Below, in pieces: positions 42,669 through 51,464 of a stretch of DNA of 64,000 bases; the stretch's first letter is position 1, and every line of letters begins with the position of its first letter. The position numbers were made by a program, and so were the translations under genes. This stretch comes from Porphyromonas sp. oral taxon 275 (GTDB taxonomy: Bacteria; Bacteroidota; Bacteroidia; Bacteroidales; Porphyromonadaceae). The notes beneath the pieces are model-generated. The model did not search any database, was not told where the DNA came from, and saw nothing but the letters and a program-made list of their open reading frames with translations. Location: assembly GCF_018127745.1 (NCBI RefSeq), contig NZ_CP072333.1, positions 992,001 to 1,056,000 on the forward strand. The letters are read 5' to 3'.

Positions 42669-43334
42669 ATGGCGTCAGAAGAAACGATCCTGAGCTACCA
42701 GGGAGTACAGATAGCGAGACGTGAGCACATCCTCTTCGAGGACTTCGACCTAGAGCTCAGCGCGGGCGAGTTCGTATACCTCGTAGGCCCAGTAGGCGCG
42801 GGTAAGAGCACGCTGCTGAAGACCATCACTGCCGAGGTACCCATAGCTAAGGGCTCGGCGCGCGTACTCGACTACGAGCTCACTCGGATCAAGCGCCGAC
42901 AGCTCCCCCAGCTGCGTCAGCGCCTCGGCATCGTCTACCAGAACTTCCAGCTCCTGCCCGATATGACCGTGCAGGGCAACCTCGACATCGTGCTCCGCGC
43001 CTACGGCGTCAAGCCCCCTGCCGAGCGTGCCCGCCGCATCGAGGAGGCTCTGCGTGAGGTAGGCCTCGAGCTGAAGAACTACAAGTACCCCCACGAACTC
43101 TCGGGAGGCGAGCAGCAGCGCGTAGCCATCGCACGTGCCCTGATCGGCCACCCCGAGCTGATCCTAGCCGACGAGCCTACGGGCAACCTCGATAGCGCCA
43201 GTGGTCTGGCCATCGTGGAGCTCCTGCAGCGCCTAGCTGCCGAGCGAGGTACAGCCGTCATCATGGCCACGCACAATCGCCTCGTCCTCGAGCGCTTCCC
43301 CGCCCGCTGCATCCATCTCGAGGGGCACAAATAG
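42669..43334 (+). CDS. ftsE: ABC transporter ATP-binding protein, FtsE-like
   Basis: A 221-residue ABC ATPase. Walker A is GPVGAGKST (about residues 39-47), signature LSGGEQQRVAIARAL (about 139-153), Walker B LILADEPTGNLD and a switch His in MATHNR. Length and sequence (YQNFQLLPDMTVQGNL) are closest to FtsE, which with FtsX controls peptidoglycan hydrolases at the division site, but LolD-type lipoprotein transporters are similar. No ftsX-like permease is adjacent here, so the symbol is provisional. Confidence 0.8.
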   Translation: MASEETILSYQGVQIARREHILFEDFDLELSAGEFVYLVGPVGAGKSTLLKTITAEVPIAKGSARVLDYELTRIKRRQLPQLRQRLGIVYQNFQLLPDMTVQGNLDIVLRAYGVKPPAERARRIEEALREVGLELKNYKYPHELSGGEQQRVAIARALIGHPELILADEPTGNLDSASGLAIVELLQRLAAERGTAVIMATHNRLVLERFPARCIHLEGHK

Positions 43335-43372
43335 CGCCCCTTCCCCTAATCCCCCTCATAAAGACATCGCTG

Positions 43373-44710
43373 GTGAAAGTAATGAAGTTCGGAGGTACCT
43401 CTGTGGCCTCCGCCGAGCGCATATCCCATGTAGCTGACCTCATCACGGCTACGGACGAAGTAAAGATCGTGGTCCTCTCCGCTATGGCAGGGACGACGAA
43501 CGCCCTCGTAGAGATCGGCCACCAACTCATGGCCCATCACCAACACGAGGCACTGACCATCCTCACCAAGCTCAAGCATAAGTACGAGGCCGAGACCCGC
43601 CTGCTCTTCCCCAATCCACAGAGCTACGACAAGGCCTGGACGCTGGTCAATGAGACCTTCTTCTTCCTCGAGCAGATCTGCTACGCCGAGAGCTTCACCC
43701 TCTTCGACGAGAAGAAGATACTGGCGCGCGGCGAGCTCCTGAGCACCGCGATGATGCTGCGTCACCTCACCGACCGCGGGGTGCAGGCCATCGGTCTGCC
43801 CGCCCTCGAGTACATGCGCACCGACAAGCAGGCCGAGCCCGACGAGGGGTACATACGCACGCACCTCGAGGAGCTCATCAGCCGCGCCCCCGAGGGGACA
43901 CGCCTCTTCATCACCGAGGGCTACATCTGCCGCAATGCCTTCGGCGACATCGACAACCTGCAGCGCGGGGGGAGCGACTACACCGCGACGCTCGTGGGAT
44001 CGGTGCTGCGCGCCGACGAGATCCAGATCTGGACAGACATCGACGGCATGCACAACAATGATCCCCGCTACGTCGATGCTACGCGCCCAGTGCGTCGCCT
44101 GCACTTCGAGGAGGCCTCCGAGCTCGCTTACTTCGGGGCCAAGATCCTCCACCCTACCTGCATCCAGCCCGCCAAGCGCCACGGCATCCCCGTGCGCCTG
44201 CTGAATACGATGGAGCCTAGTGCCCCAGGGACGCTCATCTCTATGGATACGGACAAGGACATGATCAAGGCCGTCAGCGCCAAGGACAACATCACCATGG
44301 TACGCGTCCGCAGCAGCCATCAGCTCTCGCACTGGAGCTTCATCGGCAAGGTCTTCTCCGTCTTCGAGCACCACTGCATCCCGATTGACATGATCGCCTC
44401 CACCGAGACCTCGATCTCGCTGACCATAGAGCGCAGCCAGCTCCCCAGCGAGGTGCGCCGAGGTCTAGAGCAGCTCGGGACGGTCGAGGAGGAGCGTGAG
44501 CTGACCATCATCTGCGTCGTGGGGGACATGGAGTGGGAGAACATCGGCTTCGAGGCACAGATCCTCAAGGCGCTCGAGGAGATCCCCGTACGGATGATCT
44601 CCTACGGCGGGAGCGACTACAACCTCTCGCTGCTGGTCTCGGCTGCCGATAAGCGCCGCACGCTGCTCGCCCTTAGCCGCCAGCTCTTCGGGGCTGCTTG
44701 TCCAGGCTAG
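43373..44710 (+). CDS. lysC: Aspartate kinase (aspartokinase), monofunctional
   Basis: A 445-residue kinase catalysing the first step of lysine, threonine and methionine synthesis. KFGGTSVASAERI (residues 5-17) is the amino-acid kinase motif; SDYTATLVGSVLRADEIQIWTDIDG spans the catalytic centre (in two parts, about residues 203-227); two ACT-type regulatory repeats lie after about residue 300. The start is a GTG at 43373, giving MKVMKFGG as in homologues; an ATG three codons later is the alternative. It lacks a homoserine dehydrogenase domain. menA follows after 3 bp. Confidence 0.94.
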   Translation: MKVMKFGGTSVASAERISHVADLITATDEVKIVVLSAMAGTTNALVEIGHQLMAHHQHEALTILTKLKHKYEAETRLLFPNPQSYDKAWTLVNETFFFLEQICYAESFTLFDEKKILARGELLSTAMMLRHLTDRGVQAIGLPALEYMRTDKQAEPDEGYIRTHLEELISRAPEGTRLFITEGYICRNAFGDIDNLQRGGSDYTATLVGSVLRADEIQIWTDIDGMHNNDPRYVDATRPVRRLHFEEASELAYFGAKILHPTCIQPAKRHGIPVRLLNTMEPSAPGTLISMDTDKDMIKAVSAKDNITMVRVRSSHQLSHWSFIGKVFSVFEHHCIPIDMIASTETSISLTIERSQLPSEVRRGLEQLGTVEEERELTIICVVGDMEWENIGFEAQILKALEEIPVRMISYGGSDYNLSLLVSAADKRRTLLALSRQLFGAACPG

Positions 44711-44713
44711 GCC

Positions 44714-45607
44714 ATGCAGCAGTCCGCCTCCTCCCCAAGTAAGCTGAGCCTCTGGATCGGCCTCACGCGACCCAAGACGCTCTTCTCTGGCCTGAGCTCA
44801 GTGCTTGTAGCCATCTTCTACGCAGCCTCGCTCGGCGCTATCGATGTCCTACGCACGCTGCTCCTGGTCGTAGTAGCGGTCGCGGCACAGATAGCCAGTA
44901 ACATCGCCAACGACCTCATCGACCACCGCAAAGGGGCGGATACCGACGAACGCAAAGGCCCTCTGCGCCCCCTCTCCCGCGGGCTCATCAGCGAGCGGGA
45001 GGTACGCATCGCCCTCTACCTGAGCCTCGCTGTGCTCCTCGCCAGTGGCCTCAGCCTCATCGCTCTGAGCTCCTGGTGGCTGCTGCTCGTGGGGCTCGCC
45101 GTCGTGCTGGGGGTCTTCGCCTACTCGGGCGGGCCCTATCCCCTCTCCTACCACGGCTGGGGAGACGCTGCTGTCCTCGTCTTCTTCGGCTGGGTCCCCA
45201 CCGTGACGAGCTTCTATATCCTACGCGGCTATGTGCTCGACCAGACGCTCTGGCAGCTAGCCACCGCCATAGGACTCAGCAGCGTCAATATCCTCGTCGT
45301 GAACAACTACAGAGACGTCGCCGAGGACAGCAAGGCAGGCAAGCGCACCCTCATCGTCCGCATGGGACAGGACTTTGCCCCTAGGCTCTACCTCACCTGC
45401 GGACTACTCTCGATGGGGCTCCTCTACCCTATCTACTCCTTCTGGGGCATGCTCCTACTGCTGCCCTACGTGCTCCTCTTCAGCCAGACGCACCGTGCGC
45501 TCCAGACCAGTCGCGGGGCGGAGCTCAACGGCGTGCTTGCTCGGACGGCACGCAATGTCTTCCTCCTGGCCCTCCTCATCGGTGCTATGCTTTGGCTCAA
45601 GCCTTAG
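44714..45607 (+). CDS. menA: 1,4-dihydroxy-2-naphthoate polyprenyltransferase
   Basis: A 297-residue UbiA-family prenyltransferase of the inner membrane that makes demethylmenaquinone. The first Asp-rich motif is NDLIDHRKGADTDERKGP (about residues 66-83) and the second is NNYRDVAEDSKAGKRTL (about 197-213), with about eight or nine hydrophobic helices. Menaquinone is the standard quinone of anaerobic Bacteroidota. It is 3 bp after lysC, so cotranscription is likely; no terminator is seen directly after it. Confidence 0.93.
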   Translation: MQQSASSPSKLSLWIGLTRPKTLFSGLSSVLVAIFYAASLGAIDVLRTLLLVVVAVAAQIASNIANDLIDHRKGADTDERKGPLRPLSRGLISEREVRIALYLSLAVLLASGLSLIALSSWWLLLVGLAVVLGVFAYSGGPYPLSYHGWGDAAVLVFFGWVPTVTSFYILRGYVLDQTLWQLATAIGLSSVNILVVNNYRDVAEDSKAGKRTLIVRMGQDFAPRLYLTCGLLSMGLLYPIYSFWGMLLLLPYVLLFSQTHRALQTSRGAELNGVLARTARNVFLLALLIGAMLWLKP

Positions 45608-45870
45608 TTCAGCGCGCTCCTTCCCCCTTCCTCAGCCCCTCCCTCTAGGCCCTAGCCTAGGCGGAGGGGCGCTTTGCATTTGCAGGGAGGCAAAGGAGCG
45701 GAGTACTAAGCGCCCCCTGTCACCTCCTCCCCTCCTAAGTCAGGCGACACCCCCTATAGGGGGTGAAGGAGGCCAAGCGCCCTCCACTCATCTAGGTATA
45801 TTGGTCTTGCAGCCTACCTAGAGGTAAGTATTTTAGTCCTCCTTCCTAAAGCGTGAGGGCTAATTGTCCT
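45608..45870. other. Unexplained GC-rich intergenic stretch with palindromes
   Basis: No gene or 22-bp array. Contains a perfect 18-bp palindrome CACCCCCTATAGGGGGTG (45748-45765) and a stem TCTAGGTA / TACCTAGA (about 45792-45823). Repeated CCTCC and GCGCC blocks flank the palindrome. It precedes the TonB-receptor promoter. Confidence 0.5.
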
Positions 45871-45878
45871 TACTTTTG
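45871..45878 (+). promoter_or_regulatory. -7 promoter box of the TonB-dependent receptor
   Basis: TACTTTTG matches TAnnTTTG, leaving a leader of about 40 nt before the ATG at 45927. It excludes a longer frame opening with TTG at 45864. Confidence 0.6.
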
Positions 45879-45926
45879 ACGCGCTATAGAGCACCTAGTA
45901 TTAACACTTTATCTTATTCATCCTCT

Positions 45927-48650
45927 ATGCGAAAGATCTATTCGCTATTACTACTGCTAGGCCTAGCCCTCCTCTCCGTGGGGCTGCCAGCCGAGCTCCG
46001 GGCACAGAGCAAGCCCCCTACTGACGCTAACGTCATGGGGCACGTGGTCGATGCCAAGACGGGCGAGCACCTAGCAGGTATCACGATTGCCATCAAGGGC
46101 AGCACCTACGGCACCGCTACCGATGCCACAGGGCACTACTTCCTGAAGAACCTCAAGCAGAAGCACCTCACGCTCGTCATGCGCGGCCTAGGCTACCTCA
46201 GCCAGGAGCGTAGTATCACCATACAGCCAGGGAAGACCATCGAGGTGAACTTCGACGCAGAGGAGGACAACGTAAAGCTCGACGAGGTCGTCGTCTCCTC
46301 CAACCGCCAGGCCACCCTGCGCCGCCTCGCTCCGACGCTCGTCACAGTACTGGACACGAAGCTCTTTGAGAACGCCAATGCCAACAACCTAGCTCAGGGA
46401 CTGATCTTCCAGCCTGGCGTCCGCGTGGAGAACAACTGCCAGAACTGCGGCTTCAACCAAGTACGCATCAATGGGCTCGACGGCCGCTACTCACAGATCC
46501 TGATCGATAGCCGCCCCGTCATGAGCGCGCTGGCTGGCGTCTACGGGCTCGAGCAGATCCCTGCCAACATGATTGACCGCGTAGAGGTCGTCCGCGGTGG
46601 GGGCTCGGCGCTCTTCGGCTCCTCCGCCATCGCAGGGGTAATCAATGTCATCACCAAGGATCCCTCCAGCAATAGCTTCAGCTTCAACGAGAGTGCTGGC
46701 TTCTCAGGCTTCAAGAGCCTCGACAACAACCTCTCCTTCAATGGCTCGCTCGTCAGTGCTGACGGTCGTGCCGGAGCGATGCTCTTCTCACAGGCACGCT
46801 ACCGCAAGGAGTATGACGTCAATAGCGACGGCTACAGCGAGCTCGGCCGCCTCGACTCCCGCTCCCTCGGTGCACGTGGCTACATCCGCCCCAGCGACCT
46901 GACGCGCGTGACTGCCGAGCTGCACACCTTCTCGGAGGCACGTCGTGGCGGCGATCATATCGACTGGCCCGAGCACGTAGCAGGCGTGGCAGAGTCCATA
47001 CGCCACTCGGTCTACAGTGCCAACCTCAAGTTCGACGCCTTCACCGCCGACCTCAAGAGCCACTTCCAGCTCTACGCCTCTGGCCAGCACATTACCCGAA
47101 ATAGCTACTACGGGGGTATCGGTGAGCCCAAGGCTAAGGATAAGGACGGCAATGAGGTACTCGTCGGGGGCAAGACCGTCCCTGCAGGACGCCTCGGCTA
47201 CCCCATCCACAGCTCGGACTACGGCACCAACTACGGGGTGACGCGCGGGCTGACAGCCGTCGTCGGGGGGCAGTACACCTACGACTTCGAGCGCCTCTTC
47301 TTCATGCCCGCCCAGCTGCTGGCTGGGGTCGAATACAGCTACGACAGACTGCATGACGAGATGCCGCTGCGTGGCTGGACGACGGAGAAGAGCAATGCTG
47401 ATGGCTACGACCCCTCCAGCAATCCCGTCGCGCTCTCTCCCGCCCTCCATCAGGTGATCAAGAACGCCAGCCAGTTCGCCCAGCTCGAGTGGAAGAACGA
47501 CCGCTGGAGCATCCTCCTCGGGACACGTCTCGATGAGAACTCCGCCGTCAAGAAGGCGATCTTCAGCCCACGCGCTACCCTACGCTTCAACCCCACGAAG
47601 AACATCAACCTCCGTGCTACCTACGCCAAGGGCTTCCGCGCTCCCCAGGTCTTCGACGAGGATCTACACGTAGGGGTAGTCAATGGAGAGGCGCAGAAGG
47701 TGGTGAATGCTGATGACCTCCGTCCCGAGGTCTCGCACTCCTTCAGCCTGAGCAACGACATGTACTTCCGCGTCGGCCAGACGCACCTCAACATCCTCCT
47801 CGAGGGCTTCTACACGCGCCTGCTGGACGTCTTCACCAACTATAAGACGGGCACGCGCGATGGCATCACCTACTTCACGCGCCACAACTATGGCATCGAT
47901 GACCAGGGCCGTCAGGTAGCCTCGGGAGCCAAGATCCTCGGGGTGAACCTCGAGGGGAAGCTCAGCTACAGCTGGCTCTCGCTCCAGGGCGGACTGACGC
48001 TCACGAGCAATAAGTACGACGTCGCCCAGGAATGGGGTGTACGCAGTAAGGTCAAGGAGGACATCTCCGACGCTGCCTACATGAGCTACGTCCCCAAGGC
48101 CGATGGATCGTCCTTCGACCCCGTAGCGCAGGATGACGAGGTGCAGACGGTCTCGATGACCAGCAAGGAGATCATGCGTACCCCCTCTGCCTACGGCTAC
48201 TTCACCATCAGCATCAACCCCATCAAGCCCCTCAATATCGCGCTGACGGGGACCTTCACGGGCTCGATGTACGTCCCACACGCCGTCAAGTGGGGGCAGA
48301 ACTCTGCCGTCACCGACCGCCAGGCGATCGCTGCAGGCCAGCGCATCGAGGGCTATCAGCTCGCCCTCACCGATGCTCAGGGCAAGCCCATCATGGATGG
48401 CACTGCCCCCAAGAAGGTAGACGTAGACTGGAACGAGCTGACCCGCTCCCAGTCCTTCTTCGACCTAGGGATGAAGGTCAGCTACGACCTCCGCCTCTTC
48501 AAGAGCAAGGTGCAGCTCTACACGGGCATCAGCAACCTCTTCAACTCCTTCCAGAGCGACTACGACTTCGGTCCCAATCGTGACAGCGCCTATATCTACG
48601 GCCCCACGACCCCTCGCTCAGGCTACTTCGGCGTCAAGCTCAGCTTCTAG
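45927..48650 (+). CDS. TonB-dependent outer-membrane receptor with CxxC in the plug
   Basis: A 907-residue receptor. A signal peptide (cleavage after LRAQ, about residue 27) is followed by a carboxypeptidase-regulatory-like beta-sandwich (GHVVDAKTGEHLAGITIAIK, about 37-56), a plug domain (about 125-245, with VEVVRGGGSALFGSSAIAG) and a 22-strand barrel ending YFGVKLSF. C171-x2-C174 (NNCQNCGFNQVRINGLDG) lies in the plug, a pattern found in a common Bacteroidota receptor subgroup. It imports a nutrient across the outer membrane using TonB energy. The substrate is unknown; no SusD partner is adjacent, so glycan import is unlikely and a metal, heme or cobalamin ligand is plausible. Confidence 0.9.
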   Translation: MRKIYSLLLLLGLALLSVGLPAELRAQSKPPTDANVMGHVVDAKTGEHLAGITIAIKGSTYGTATDATGHYFLKNLKQKHLTLVMRGLGYLSQERSITIQPGKTIEVNFDAEEDNVKLDEVVVSSNRQATLRRLAPTLVTVLDTKLFENANANNLAQGLIFQPGVRVENNCQNCGFNQVRINGLDGRYSQILIDSRPVMSALAGVYGLEQIPANMIDRVEVVRGGGSALFGSSAIAGVINVITKDPSSNSFSFNESAGFSGFKSLDNNLSFNGSLVSADGRAGAMLFSQARYRKEYDVNSDGYSELGRLDSRSLGARGYIRPSDLTRVTAELHTFSEARRGGDHIDWPEHVAGVAESIRHSVYSANLKFDAFTADLKSHFQLYASGQHITRNSYYGGIGEPKAKDKDGNEVLVGGKTVPAGRLGYPIHSSDYGTNYGVTRGLTAVVGGQYTYDFERLFFMPAQLLAGVEYSYDRLHDEMPLRGWTTEKSNADGYDPSSNPVALSPALHQVIKNASQFAQLEWKNDRWSILLGTRLDENSAVKKAIFSPRATLRFNPTKNINLRATYAKGFRAPQVFDEDLHVGVVNGEAQKVVNADDLRPEVSHSFSLSNDMYFRVGQTHLNILLEGFYTRLLDVFTNYKTGTRDGITYFTRHNYGIDDQGRQVASGAKILGVNLEGKLSYSWLSLQGGLTLTSNKYDVAQEWGVRSKVKEDISDAAYMSYVPKADGSSFDPVAQDDEVQTVSMTSKEIMRTPSAYGYFTISINPIKPLNIALTGTFTGSMYVPHAVKWGQNSAVTDRQAIAAGQRIEGYQLALTDAQGKPIMDGTAPKKVDVDWNELTRSQSFFDLGMKVSYDLRLFKSKVQLYTGISNLFNSFQSDYDFGPNRDSAYIYGPTTPRSGYFGVKLSF

Positions 48651-48688
48651 CGCCAAGGCCTAGACACGATACCGCCCTAGTGGCGTCA

Positions 48689-48725
48689 GCTCCCCGAGGA
48701 TACGACTGCGTATCCTCGGGGAGCT
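48689..48725 (+). terminator. Terminator after the TonB-dependent receptor
   Basis: A perfect 15-bp stem AGCTCCCCGAGGATA / TATCCTCGGGGAGCT followed by TGTTTTTG. Confidence 0.9.
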
Positions 48726-48785
48726 TGTTTTTGTAGCCTCCCTGCCTAAGGGAGGACGTACTGTAGTGCTCGGGGGAGCGCACAG

Positions 48786-48890
48786 AAGGGATAGCTATCG
48801 AGGCGATTGACTGATATCAGTCAGCTACCTCAGGCCTATCCCTAAAGCAGCTGACTGATATCCCTGAGCTAGGCTGAGGGATATCCCTCA
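48786..48890 (+). repeat. Array 7 of 22-bp-register palindromes (5 units, one 1-bp slip)
   Basis: Units start at 48786 (weak, AAGGGATAGCTATCGA), 48808 (TGACTGATATCAGTCA, perfect palindrome), 48830, 48852 and 48875 (TGAGGGATATCCCTCA, perfect). Steps are 22, 22, 22 and 23 bp. It ends 141 bp before the WGR gene's -7 box. No gene is seen in the 48651-49131 gap. Confidence 0.85.
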
Positions 48891-49031
48891 GCGCGCCCTA
48901 GCCCAGGGAGCAGCTCGGGAAGTCCCTAGTCGGGGCACGGATAGCCTACTCGGTGGAGGGCTCTCGGAGCAGGAATTTAGCCCCAGAGGAAGAGGTGCCT
49001 GGGGGCGGGGACTGAATTATATAAGATTATG

Positions 49032-49039
49032 TATATTTG
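49032..49039 (+). promoter_or_regulatory. -7 promoter box of the WGR-domain gene
   Basis: TATATTTG matches TAnnTTTG; the start codon is 92 bp downstream. Confidence 0.6.
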
Positions 49040-49131
49040 TCACATAGCGAGTCGTGAAGACACGCTAGGGCCATACACAAACACTACAGACAGCCTCGGG
49101 GAGGCGTGCGCTGTAAAGCTATGAAGAGACG

Positions 49132-49911
49132 ATGAAGAAGGCAATGCAACTGCAGGATAGCCGTGCCGAAAAATTCTGGCGAATAGAGACCATGGGCGTA
49201 GACCTCATGGTCAACTGGGGGAAGAAGGGTTCCTCTGGTCACTACGAGATGTATCGCTTCCCTAGCGAAGACCACTGTCTCAAGGAGGCGGCGAAGCTGA
49301 GCCAAGACAAACAGGAGAAGGGCTACAGCGACTACCCTGAGTTCGACCCTATGGACATCTACTACTATGACGACGACACGATGGGGCTCCACCCCTTGAC
49401 GAGCCACCCCCTCTACCGCAAGTATTTTACCTCCCCCTTCTACTACTCCAATACTGAGCGCAGTGTTCCCTTCGGCAGCGACGAGGGCAGCGATGCCCTG
49501 TGGGAGATGGAGGAGGTACTGCGCCGCCGTCCTAAGGCCGACCTGAGGGACTTCCCCGCCCACGTCCTGCGCAAGCTCCATTCGCTAGCCTACTACCCTC
49601 CCCACGGCGAGAGCATCGAGGAGCTGCGGCGTATCGATGCCGCAGCCAGCGCCGAGGCACACCCTAGCCTCAAGGAGCTGCGCAGCACCGACCGCATGAT
49701 CATCGCCTCAGCCCTGGCACAGCTCAAGATCACGGGGAGCCTCAGCGAGCAGCTCTATCAGCTGGCCTTGCTCGCCATCGCACGCCTGGAGCGCATACGA
49801 GGCCTAGGCCAAAACGTCTGGCTCACCTCCTCCATGCTGATGACCATACAGCGCGACCTCAAGCTCTACCGATCGAGCTGCCCCACCGCCCAGCAGGCTG
49901 TCGGCGCCTAG
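49132..49911 (+). CDS. WGR-domain-containing protein
   Basis: A 259-residue cytosolic protein. Residues ~1-75 form a WGR-like domain: KFWRIETMGVDLMVNWGKKGSSG contains the W-G-K variant of the Trp-Gly-Arg core (about residues 33-35), as in bacterial MolR/YehF-like proteins and eukaryotic PARPs, where it contacts nucleic acid. The rest (PFGSDEGSDALWEMEEVL, about 111-128, and an all-helical C-terminus) has no recognised catalytic motif; there is no PARP domain. It is alone between a promoter and a terminator. Function unknown. Confidence 0.75.
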   Translation: MKKAMQLQDSRAEKFWRIETMGVDLMVNWGKKGSSGHYEMYRFPSEDHCLKEAAKLSQDKQEKGYSDYPEFDPMDIYYYDDDTMGLHPLTSHPLYRKYFTSPFYYSNTERSVPFGSDEGSDALWEMEEVLRRRPKADLRDFPAHVLRKLHSLAYYPPHGESIEELRRIDAAASAEAHPSLKELRSTDRMIIASALAQLKITGSLSEQLYQLALLAIARLERIRGLGQNVWLTSSMLMTIQRDLKLYRSSCPTAQQAVGA

Positions 49912-49936
49912 TCCGCGCAGCCCTCGCAATAAAGTA

Positions 49937-49970
49937 GCGCCCCCATACTCCACGTGGAGTATGGGGGCGC
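49937..49970. terminator. Bidirectional terminator between WGR and C1 peptidase genes
   Basis: A perfect 34-bp inverted repeat (17-bp arms, GCGCCCCCATACTCCAC and complement, no loop bases) between convergent genes; it must fold with a small loop of central bases in RNA. Confidence 0.8.
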
Positions 49971-50021
49971 AGTGCTTAGGGGGAAGTTCGTGCTAGGTCA
50001 AGCCGAAGCCTAGCCTAGAGT

Positions 50022-51437
50022 CTAGGGCGCATCGGGTGTGAACATAGGATCCCAGGCGGGGAGCTGTACGGGCTTGGTCTTCAACAGCTCCAGCACCTTG
50101 GCCGTCGCATACTTCTTGTTCACCACGAGACGGAAGGTATAGGCGTCGAACCACCCGTCCGTCATGATGATATGGCCCTTGACGCCCGACTGCTCACCCC
50201 AGCTATTCTCGACCTTCCACTTGGTAGGCTTGCCCGAGGCATCTAGGTCTACGGCCTTGAGCGTCATGGCGTGCGTCGAGCCGCTATCGAAGCTCTTGAT
50301 ACGCTCGGCCTTGTCCATCGTGAAGTCATAGCCCAGGAGGGAGGCATAGTCGTAGTTATTGAGCGCGGCGATGCCCTTAGAGCGGTCGAGCTCACGGCCT
50401 ACGTCGCAGGAGTAGTACATCATCGTATTGTCCTTGAGCGAAGCGATGGCCATGCCCTTGATCTCCTCCATGGGGAGGTTGACGTAGGTCCAGTTGCGCC
50501 CGTCGTAGCTGTGGCGGTCGAAGTCGATCTCGTAGGTCTTGTAGTAGGGACGCGAGGGGTCATTCATCAGCATGACGAACTGATCCTTGAGGTCGATCCC
50601 CACGAAGCGCTGGTAGAAGCTCTGCGGCGTGTAGGTGTCGGTAGAGATCGCCTCACCCTTGGCATTGCGCAGCGTGTAGCTGAAGCTCGTAGGGGGCTCC
50701 CCGAGGTTCAGGCTCAGGATGCGGTAGACCTGCTTGAGGCAGGCCTCCTTGCGCTCACGCAGCTGCGCGAGGCTCTCACCCTTAGCAGAGGCCTTACGCA
50801 GGGCTATCCCTGCCTGACGTAGGGTACGGGTGATCATCTGCCCCATCAGACGCGTGTCATTGCTCGAGGCCGTCTCAGGCATGACCTCCGCAGGTACGAC
50901 GCCGTACTTGGAGAGGATGTCCGAGATCCCCGTGAACTGGCCGCCGTCGCTGAGCGGATGCTTGAAGAGCCACTCTACCTTCTTATCGTCATCGCTCGCC
51001 TTGCGGGTCTCGATGATGCCCTCGAGGAAGAGGTTGGCCTTCTCAAGCTGGTCCCAGAAGAAGCCATAGTTCTGCGAGAAGAAGAACTTGCCCGACTGCT
51101 CGCGCGCCATCAGCTGGGCACGTAGCACATTCAGCCCCGTGAAGAGCCAGCATCGACCGCTCTGCTTCTGGTCCGTGATGCCCTGGCTCTTGACCTCGAT
51201 GCTGAACTTGTCCTCCAGCTCGCGGGGACGCTTCGGGTTGACGAAGAAGTCCTTCATGCCCTGCAGCGCGATGGCGTTGTGTAGCGCCTGCTCGCTGGGG
51301 CTCTTGGACTCACTCTTGCGTAGGGACTCCAGGATACGTGGCGTGATAGCACCGTCCTTGGTGGACTGCGCCGAGAGGGAGGTGCTGAGGGCGGAGGTGA
51401 GGCCGAGGGCTAGCACCAGGCTTAGTTTAAGCTGCAT
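50022..51437 (-). CDS. Secreted C1-family cysteine peptidase (aminopeptidase C / bleomycin hydrolase type)
   Basis: A 471-residue papain-like peptidase. A signal peptide (cleavage after LSAQ, about residue 24) marks it for export, unlike cytosolic PepC. The catalytic Cys is C96 in QKQSGRCWLFTGLN; the catalytic His is in SGSTHAMTLKAV and the Asn in KVENSWGEQSG, both in the C-terminal quarter. Full bleomycin hydrolase length supports aminopeptidase C-type activity, probably on peptides in the periplasm, fitting peptide-based nutrition. It is the last gene of the long minus-strand run. Confidence 0.92.
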   Translation of the reverse strand: MQLKLSLVLALGLTSALSTSLSAQSTKDGAITPRILESLRKSESKSPSEQALHNAIALQGMKDFFVNPKRPRELEDKFSIEVKSQGITDQKQSGRCWLFTGLNVLRAQLMAREQSGKFFFSQNYGFFWDQLEKANLFLEGIIETRKASDDDKKVEWLFKHPLSDGGQFTGISDILSKYGVVPAEVMPETASSNDTRLMGQMITRTLRQAGIALRKASAKGESLAQLRERKEACLKQVYRILSLNLGEPPTSFSYTLRNAKGEAISTDTYTPQSFYQRFVGIDLKDQFVMLMNDPSRPYYKTYEIDFDRHSYDGRNWTYVNLPMEEIKGMAIASLKDNTMMYYSCDVGRELDRSKGIAALNNYDYASLLGYDFTMDKAERIKSFDSGSTHAMTLKAVDLDASGKPTKWKVENSWGEQSGVKGHIIMTDGWFDAYTFRLVVNKKYATAKVLELLKTKPVQLPAWDPMFTPDAP

Positions 51438-51464
51438 AGTAGTATCGTATGAGAGGGGTGAGAC

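Noticed and set aside
45864-45926. TTG-initiated extension of the TonB-dependent receptor
   Set aside because: It would start upstream of the -7 box and bury the signal peptide; the ATG at 45927 gives a normal signal sequence.
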